From contig OY282431.1 in the NCBI GenBank assembly GCA_958296035.1, positions 372,001 through 436,000 of the forward strand: a DNA stretch of 64,000 nucleotides. Reading direction: 5' to 3'. Below, piece after piece: positions 58,505 through 64,000 of this stretch. The notes below the pieces were generated by a model that saw only the letters and a list, made by a program, of their open reading frames with translations, searched no databases and had not been told where the DNA came from. Position 1 is the stretch's first letter; each line of letters starts with the position of its first letter. The DNA comes from Paracoccaceae bacterium. GTDB lineage: Bacteria; Pseudomonadota; Alphaproteobacteria; Rhodobacterales; Rhodobacteraceae. A program made the translations under genes and the position numbers.

Positions 58505-60247
58505 ATGAATATCTACGCCGATATCAGGCATGCAATCAGTACTGCAGTCGGTCAGTTGGAGGAACGAGGATTTATTCCGGCCGGTAGTGATTTGTCACAC
58601 ATGATTGTCGAACGGCCCAGGGATCCGACTCATGGCGAGATGTCAACCAATGTCGCGATGGTCGTGGCAAAGCATGCCGGTCGCCCGCCGCGAAAGTTGG
58701 CTGAAGCCATCGCGGAGCAACTGGCTGACGACGATCGGATCGCCAGTATCTCGGTGGCAGGACCCGGATTTCTCAACCTCGTCTTGAGGCCGTCTGTCTG
58801 GCTGAACATTGTTCGCAACGTGTTGCTGCAGGGTGCGGCTTTTGGACGGAGCAGTAAAGGGCGCGGCCAGCGCGTCAATCTTGAGTTTGTGTCTGCCAAC
58901 CCGACTGGCCCGCTGCACCTGGGCCATGGGCGGGGTGCAGTATTTGGTGATTCCCTGGGGCGGCTGCTTGAATTCACCGGCTATTCAGTGACAAGGGAAT
59001 ACTACGTCAATGATGCCGGTAGCCAGGTCGATACACTGGCTCGGTCAGCTTATCTTCGGTATCTCGAAGCAGCGGGACAAAAGGTCGAGTTCGGCACCGA
59101 CAGCTATCGCGGCGATTACCTTATCAAGACTGGCCAGCTGTTGCATAGAACATTCGGCAAACGATTGATTGGTGCACCCGAATCAGAATGGCTGTCCGAT
59201 GTGCGCGATCTCGCAATAGAGAGCATGTTGTGCCTCATCAGATCGGATCTCGAATTACTCGGGATCGAAATGGATACCTTCTTTCATGAGCGGAGCCTTG
59301 CTGAAAGTGGCAGGATCGACGAGGCAATTGATGTCCTTGACAAGCGTGGACTGATCTATCGCGGCCAACTGCTCCCTCCGAAGGGGCGTCAGTTGGAAGA
59401 CTGGGAGCCACGTCGCCAGACATTGTTTCGGTCAACTTCGCACGGTGATGATGTGGACCGCCCGATCAAGAAGTCCGACGGAAGCTGGACCTACTTTGCG
59501 CCTGACATCGCCTACCACTACGACAAGATAAAACGCAATTTCGACGAGCTGATTAACGTATTCGGCGCCGATCACGGAGGCTACTGCCAGCGCCTCAGAG
59601 CCGTTGTCTCGGCATTTTCAGATGGCCGGGCGCGTTTCGATATCAAGCTCATCCAGCTCGTCAATGTGGTGCGACTCGACGAAAGGCTGAAAATGTCCAA
59701 GCGCGCCGGCAACTTTGTGAAATTGCAGGACGCGGTAGATGCGGTGGGTGCCGATGTTGTGCGCTTCGTTATGCTCATGCGCCGCAACGATGCTCCACTC
59801 GACATCAACTTTGATGAGGTTGTGGAAAAATCGAAGGACAATCCTGTGTTTTACGTCCAATATGCTCATGCCAGAGCGTGCTCGGTGCAAAAGCGCGTCC
59901 AGGCGGCAGGAATTCCGACCTCTGACGAGCAATTGGCAAGTGTTGATCTGGATCGGTTGCTCCACGCCGACCAGATTACCCTCGCCAGGCGTATCTCCGA
60001 ATGGCCAAGAATTGTCGAACTCGCGTCTACGCATCGTGAGCCGCACCGCATTGTCTTCTTCCTGACCGAACTCGCGGCCAGTTTCCACACCTTGTGGGCC
60101 CGAGGAAACACCATCCCGGAACTACGTATCCTTAACGCCGACGATGAAGCGGGCACGGCATCAAGGTTGGCACTTGCTCGTGCTGTCGCGCTGGTGACTG
60201 CAACCGGACTTGACATACTCGGCATCAAGGCCGTCGAAGAGATGTAA
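58505..60247 (+). CDS. argS: Arginyl-tRNA synthetase
   Basis: 580-residue class I aminoacyl-tRNA synthetase. Motifs: the N-terminal tRNA D-loop-binding domain (about 1-110), HIGH-type PTGPLHLGHGR near 128, LKMSKRAGNF in the KMSKS loop, and the DALR anticodon-binding domain at the C-terminus. I chose the ATG at 58505 (MNIYADIRHAI); an ATG at 58469 would add 12 basic residues. Part of the dgt-argS-SPOR-nagZ-scpAB cluster. Confidence 0.96.
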   Translation: MNIYADIRHAISTAVGQLEERGFIPAGSDLSHMIVERPRDPTHGEMSTNVAMVVAKHAGRPPRKLAEAIAEQLADDDRIASISVAGPGFLNLVLRPSVWLNIVRNVLLQGAAFGRSSKGRGQRVNLEFVSANPTGPLHLGHGRGAVFGDSLGRLLEFTGYSVTREYYVNDAGSQVDTLARSAYLRYLEAAGQKVEFGTDSYRGDYLIKTGQLLHRTFGKRLIGAPESEWLSDVRDLAIESMLCLIRSDLELLGIEMDTFFHERSLAESGRIDEAIDVLDKRGLIYRGQLLPPKGRQLEDWEPRRQTLFRSTSHGDDVDRPIKKSDGSWTYFAPDIAYHYDKIKRNFDELINVFGADHGGYCQRLRAVVSAFSDGRARFDIKLIQLVNVVRLDERLKMSKRAGNFVKLQDAVDAVGADVVRFVMLMRRNDAPLDINFDEVVEKSKDNPVFYVQYAHARACSVQKRVQAAGIPTSDEQLASVDLDRLLHADQITLARRISEWPRIVELASTHREPHRIVFFLTELAASFHTLWARGNTIPELRILNADDEAGTASRLALARAVALVTATGLDILGIKAVEEM

Positions 60248-60305
60248 TGATGGATTGCATCGCGGGTCGTCAGCACATCGATATGACCGTCAGGAATATC
60301 GAGGC

Positions 60306-61085
60306 ATGATGCAGCCGGCGAGGCGCACTCCCGGCAGCCGGCTTGGATTGCGGGGCCGGTTGGCCGCAAGAGTCGTTTTGGTGGCTGTACTTTCGATCGC
60401 AGCTTCCCTGACATACATGATAGTTAACACCGCCGAACGGTTTGCTTTCGACCAGCCGGTTCCGGTCGTGAAACCTGTTGGCCCGCTTTGGCGACGTCCG
60501 GATGAACCAGGAGGTGTTGTGGCTATCTTTCCGGAAATGAGCGTTAACCAGGTTCTATCCGGCCCAGATGTTCCGGCGCCGGGTAGCGAAGGTCCGCTGC
60601 GCTACGCACCTGCACCCCATGAACTGCCTGCCACGGTCCTGTCCCCGCGACAATATGCCGCTCTTGAACCGGGGCTCGGAGAGGCCGACGAGGAAGCAGC
60701 GGATGTAGCAAGTGGCGAGGAAATCATCCGCGACTTTTTCGGGCAACTGAAGAGTGATCTGGCATTGCATCAAGAGGACGAAGCTGCCGAAGCCACCCGG
60801 GGACAGAGAATTTCGGCGGACGAGGTTCGTGATGGCACATTTGCTATCCAACTGGGTAGTTTCAAGGAAGAGGCTGTGGCCGCTAGTGAAATGCGCCGAT
60901 CGACAGATACCTACCCGACCCAGCTGCTGGGACGAAACTGGTTTATCGAGCGCGTGGAAAGAAGTGCCGGCGTCCAATATCGGTTGCGCGTGCTGGGCTT
61001 TTCGAGTTTTCCCGCAGCAAACCAGGTTTGCGAGCGAATAGTTGCCGGTGGCAACGAGTGCATTCCCATCGAGACCGGCCAGTGA
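60306..61085 (+). CDS. SPOR-domain envelope protein
   Basis: 259 residues. A short basic cytoplasmic tail, one transmembrane helix at about 22-42 (VVLVAVLSIAASLTYMIV), a Pro/acid-rich periplasmic linker, and a C-terminal SPOR domain from about 175 (GTFAIQLGSFKEEAVAASEM). SPOR domains bind denuded septal peptidoglycan. A gene of this type between argS and nagZ is standard in alphaproteobacteria and fits cell-wall turnover at division. Its stop overlaps the nagZ start (GTGA). Confidence 0.88.
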   Translation: MMQPARRTPGSRLGLRGRLAARVVLVAVLSIAASLTYMIVNTAERFAFDQPVPVVKPVGPLWRRPDEPGGVVAIFPEMSVNQVLSGPDVPAPGSEGPLRYAPAPHELPATVLSPRQYAALEPGLGEADEEAADVASGEEIIRDFFGQLKSDLALHQEDEAAEATRGQRISADEVRDGTFAIQLGSFKEEAVAASEMRRSTDTYPTQLLGRNWFIERVERSAGVQYRLRVLGFSSFPAANQVCERIVAGGNECIPIETGQ

Positions 61086-62086
61086 AGTACGGAGCTTATC
61101 TGTTCGGGTGTGCCGGCGAGGCAGTCACACCTTGGGAAGCCAAGTTCTTTGGCGACTCGAAACCATTGGGCTTTATTTTGTTTGCTCGCAATATCCGGAC
61201 CAGGCATCAACTGATTCGGCTTTGCGATGACCTGCGTCAGGCGGCGGGCTACCAGGCACTCATTGCCATTGACCAGGAAGGCGGGAGGGTGCAGAGAATG
61301 ACGCCCCCACAGTGGCGTGCCTGGCCTCCTCCCCTTGATCAATGCACTATGACATCAAGCATGGATTCCACACGGGCAATGTGGCTTCGTTACCGTATCA
61401 TTGCCGAAGAACTTCGAGATGTCGGTATTGACACGAACTGCGTGCCAGTGGTGGACATTGCCGGTGAGGACACCCACGCTGTCCTCAAGAACCGGTGCTA
61501 TGGATACGATCCCGATTCGATCATACGTCATGCCCTTGCTGTAACGAGTGCAAACCAGGACGGCGGCATCCTTTCTGTGGTCAAGCACATTCCTGGTCAG
61601 GGGCGCCTAGGTCAAGACAGCCACCTTCAGTTGCCGAGAACCGATGCTACCGAAGATCAATTGCACCGATGGGACTGGAGACCATTGGCGGCACTTCGCC
61701 ACCTCCCGCTTGGAATGACGAGCCACGCACTTTTTTCGTCGCTCGACCATCACCAGCCAGCAACCTGGTCCAGGGAAATCATCCGGTTGGTCCGTAACAA
61801 GATCGGATTTGAAGGTTTGTTGATGACCGATGACATCTCGATGTCGGCCCTTTGGGGCAGTGTTGGAAGTCGAAGCCGAAAGGCACTCCGTGCAGGTTGT
61901 GACGTGATCCTGCATTGCAACGGCGATATGAGGGAGATGGAAGAGATTGCCGATGAATGCGGCCAACTGACCGGAGCAGCGTTAGTGCGTGCCCAAGAGG
62001 CACTTGCGGCAAGACAGCAACCGTCCAACGTTGATGTTGGTTCCCTGGAGAGAGAGTTCCAGCAGTTGACGGGGGTAGCAATTTGA
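61082..62086 (+). CDS. nagZ: Beta-N-acetylhexosaminidase NagZ
   Basis: 334 residues, glycoside hydrolase family 3. GFILFARNIRT, AIDQEGGRVQRM and the catalytic-loop segment KHIPGQGRLGQDSHLQLP with the His/Asp pair are diagnostic; the nucleophile Asp is in LLMTDDISMSAL. It removes GlcNAc from anhydromuropeptides in peptidoglycan recycling in the cytoplasm. Start is a GTG (61082) overlapping the stop of the SPOR gene; the stop overlaps the scpA start. Confidence 0.93.
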   Translation: MKYGAYLFGCAGEAVTPWEAKFFGDSKPLGFILFARNIRTRHQLIRLCDDLRQAAGYQALIAIDQEGGRVQRMTPPQWRAWPPPLDQCTMTSSMDSTRAMWLRYRIIAEELRDVGIDTNCVPVVDIAGEDTHAVLKNRCYGYDPDSIIRHALAVTSANQDGGILSVVKHIPGQGRLGQDSHLQLPRTDATEDQLHRWDWRPLAALRHLPLGMTSHALFSSLDHHQPATWSREIIRLVRNKIGFEGLLMTDDISMSALWGSVGSRSRKALRAGCDVILHCNGDMREMEEIADECGQLTGAALVRAQEALAARQQPSNVDVGSLEREFQQLTGVAI

Positions 62087-62883
62087 TCACTTCGCACAGG
62101 GGAACAGCGCCGTTGCCGGAGGCAAGTGAAAGTTTACTGGTCAACCTGGATGGATATAGCGGCCCTCTCGACCTGTTGCTGGATCTGGCCCGAAACCAAA
62201 AGGTTGACCTCCGGGAAATCTCGATGATCCAGCTGGCCGACCAATACCTGGCCTTTCTCGATTCGGTAAAGAGTTCGCAGATCGAAATCGCTGCAGAATA
62301 CCTCGTCATGGCCGCCTGGCTCCTGTTGCTGAAGTCGAGAACGATGCTGCCGGAGGCCGACAGCCAAAGCCAGGAAACCTCGGAGGAAGCCGAGTATCTT
62401 GCCTTTCAAATCAAGAGGCTGGAAGCCCTTCGCGATTGCGCTGCCAAGCTAAGGGCCCGCCCTCAGCTCGATCGGGATTTCTTTGCCAGGGGCGACCCCG
62501 AACTGACCGCAGTTTCTCATCGCCATGAGCCCTCGATGAGCCTTTACGAGTTGCTTCAAACCTACCTGCAAGTCAGGTCACGCAAGAATTTGCGTCCGGT
62601 TACTGACGCTAGGCGGGGGGTGGTTACGGTCAAGATGGCCGAGGCGTTCTTGCAGAAACTTGCGTTGCATCAGGCATCCTGGACCGATTTGTTTTCAGTG
62701 CTGCCGCCGCAGTGGCTCTCCGGTACGTTTGGTCGGAAGGGGGCCATGGCGGCGACACTAGCGGCGTCGCTTGAACTGGCGCGAACCGGACACTTGGAGC
62801 TCCAGCAGAAATCATCCATGGCACCAATAATGGTCAGGCGAAAGAAAACATTTGAAGTGCAAGAGCATGGCCGTCGACACTGA
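62083..62883 (+). CDS. scpA: Segregation and condensation protein A
   Basis: 266-residue kleisin. The N-terminal SMC-binding helices begin at LDGYSGPLDLLLDLARNQKVDLREI, followed by AAEYLVMAAWLLLLKSRTMLP, all typical of ScpA. With ScpB and SMC it compacts and segregates the chromosome. Its start is a TTG at 62083 overlapping the nagZ stop (TTGA), and its 3' end overlaps scpB by 17 nt. Confidence 0.94.
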   Translation: MITSHRGTAPLPEASESLLVNLDGYSGPLDLLLDLARNQKVDLREISMIQLADQYLAFLDSVKSSQIEIAAEYLVMAAWLLLLKSRTMLPEADSQSQETSEEAEYLAFQIKRLEALRDCAAKLRARPQLDRDFFARGDPELTAVSHRHEPSMSLYELLQTYLQVRSRKNLRPVTDARRGVVTVKMAEAFLQKLALHQASWTDLFSVLPPQWLSGTFGRKGAMAATLAASLELARTGHLELQQKSSMAPIMVRRKKTFEVQEHGRRH

Positions 62884-63421
62884 CCAGTACAGCGAGGAGC
62901 AACAACTCCGCATGGTTGAGGCAATCATGTTCGCGGTGAGGCAACCCTTGACAATTGCAGCAATCGAGAAGCGGCTAGCCGCTGGCATCAAGGCCGGGCC
63001 CTTGCTCCGAAACCTGGCCCGGCAATACAGCAGCCGAGGCGTGAACCTGGTGCAGATTGGCAACTCCTGGGCGTTCAGAACTTCGCCCGATCTGGCATTC
63101 CTGTTGACCGAGGAACGCGTCACTCGACGCAAGTTGTCGAAGGCAGCAATGGAAACGCTTGCCGTAGTCGCATACCATCAGCCGCTGACCCGCGCTGAAA
63201 TCGAGAATATCCGGGGCGTGTCCACGACAAGGAGCACTCTGGGGAAATTAATCGAGATTGGCTGGGTTGGCCTTGGCACACGTCGTGATTCCCCGGGCAG
63301 GCCGGTTACGTATATCGTGACCCGGAGATTTCTTGATCATTTCGGCCTCTCCAGGCTAGCCGACCTTCCTGACCTTGAGGACTTGCGCAGCGCCGGCCTC
63401 GTTCAGAATCGGCCGGATTGA
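62867..63421 (+). CDS. scpB: Segregation and condensation protein B
   Basis: 184 residues with two winged-helix domains. MVEAIMFAVRQPLTI begins the first and KLSKAAMETLAVVAYHQPLTRAEIE is the hallmark of the second. It dimerises and binds ScpA. ATG at 62867 lies inside scpA. Last gene of the plus-strand cluster; it converges with the dCTP deaminase gene, 49 nt apart. Confidence 0.95.
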   Translation: MAVDTDQYSEEQQLRMVEAIMFAVRQPLTIAAIEKRLAAGIKAGPLLRNLARQYSSRGVNLVQIGNSWAFRTSPDLAFLLTEERVTRRKLSKAAMETLAVVAYHQPLTRAEIENIRGVSTTRSTLGKLIEIGWVGLGTRRDSPGRPVTYIVTRRFLDHFGLSRLADLPDLEDLRSAGLVQNRPD

Positions 63422-63470
63422 TCGAGTTGCGTCGAAGCCGAAGTCTCGCAATCGGCGTATTTCTGCCCGA

Positions 63471-64000
63471 CTAGTAGAAGTGCTTGGAAAGGCGCAGCCC
63501 TTGACCTTGGTAGCTTGAATCTCTGGGGCTTCCATAAGGCTTGGCAGGCGCCTCCTGCATGCGTTCATACACCAGCTTGCCGACACGTTGTCCATGTTCA
63601 AGCAGGAAGGGCGCGTCGTGGCAACGCACTTCCAGCACACCGCGGGAACCCGTACCACCTGTTTCAGCGGCACCAAAGCCCGGGTCGTAGAAACCTGCAT
63701 AGTGGACGCGGAATTCGCCGACCATAGGATTGTAGGGAACCATCTCTGCCGCGTATTCGGTGGGAACGCTGATCGATTCCCTGCTTGCCAGAATATAGAG
63801 TTGTCCTGGCTCCAGAATCAGTCGCCCATTTTCAACAGTCAACTCGTCCCAGAATTGATTGACGGGATGGGATGCGACCCGGTCGATGTCAATGATCCCT
63901 GCATGCGCCTTGGCGCTGTATCCCGGCGGCCCTTCGTCGAGCCTGAGATCAACCGAGAGTGTCAGTCCTTCGTCCAGAATGGGCGTTCCGGATACGAGGC
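63471..64000 (-). CDS. dcd: 2'-Deoxycytidine 5'-triphosphate deaminase, long type (cut by window edge)
   Basis: 176 residues of the C-terminal half, open to the right edge. The upstream part reads LDEGLTLSVDL and HAGIIDIDRV, the linker between the two repeats of the long alphaproteobacterial Dcd; then ESISVPTEYAAEMVPY, VHYAGFYDPGFG and RGVLEVRCHDAPFLLEHGQ, the trimeric dUTPase/Dcd fold with its active site. It makes dUTP from dCTP. The N-terminal repeat is outside. The C-terminus (QGQGLRLSKHFY) is intact. Confidence 0.9.
   Translation of the reverse strand, partial: LVSGTPILDEGLTLSVDLRLDEGPPGYSAKAHAGIIDIDRVASHPVNQFWDELTVENGRLILEPGQLYILASRESISVPTEYAAEMVPYNPMVGEFRVHYAGFYDPGFGAAETGGTGSRGVLEVRCHDAPFLLEHGQRVGKLVYERMQEAPAKPYGSPRDSSYQGQGLRLSKHFY

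Noticed and set aside
1..64000. CRISPR array
   Set aside because: No regularly spaced direct repeats were seen in any intergenic region, and no cas gene is present.

Overview
The window reads as an alphaproteobacterial chromosome, most like Rhodobacterales or a near relative. Evidence is gene content and order: pepP-cobT-cobS-J-domain-bolA; DUF1289-ruvX-ccmI; and xthA-erpA // dgt-argS-SPOR-nagZ-scpA-scpB next to a long-type dCTP deaminase. These are housekeeping blocks I associate with that class (family knowledge, not a search). Between them lie catabolic and transport genes, broken genes and insertion-sequence debris, the look of a genome undergoing gene turnover.

Layout. 1-17.9 kb: Xaa-Pro aminopeptidase (cut by the left edge), cobaltochelatase CobT/CobS, a J-domain protein, BolA, GatB, a C26 glutamine hydrolase, an autotransporter, a PcfJ-domain protein, DusA, xylulokinase, DUF1289, RuvX and CcmI. 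17.9-19.2 kb: no convincing gene. 19.2-24.5 kb: heterotetrameric sarcosine oxidase soxBDAG. 25.2-29.3 kb: a two-gene antiphage module of the Hachiman type (HamA nuclease with DUF1837, HamB Ski2-like helicase), translationally coupled. 29.5-43.6 kb: carbohydrate/sugar-acid block with a DgoK-like kinase, a DctPQM TRAP transporter, a decayed enolase-superfamily fragment, a Ugp/Mal-type ABC importer with a Nif3-like and an NMT1/THI5-like protein in its operon, then an intact enolase-superfamily dehydratase coupled to a zinc alcohol dehydrogenase. 43.8-56.7 kb: accessory zone with a multiply frameshifted AAA/DUF4143 ATPase, an agmatinase gene cut by a complete 2,703-bp insertion sequence, a small membrane protein, an FAD monooxygenase, an IS1380-like relic, an orphan TctC-type binding protein, XthA, ErpA, a relic of the same insertion sequence family and an orphan polar-amino-acid ABC ATPase. 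57-64 kb: dgt-argS-SPOR-nagZ-scpA-scpB and dCTP deaminase (cut by the right edge).

Most notable items: (i) the insertion sequence, whose transposase fuses a DruA/DUF4338 domain to a complete Tn5/IS4-type DDE transposase, with 23-bp perfect terminal inverted repeats and a 9-bp target duplication; removing it restores an in-frame 319-residue agmatinase; (ii) the Hachiman module; (iii) relics of the same IS family and of a second dehydratase copy, both recognised by comparing parts of the window with each other. No tRNA, rRNA or CRISPR array was seen, and no recognisable transcription-factor gene is present in the 64 kb.
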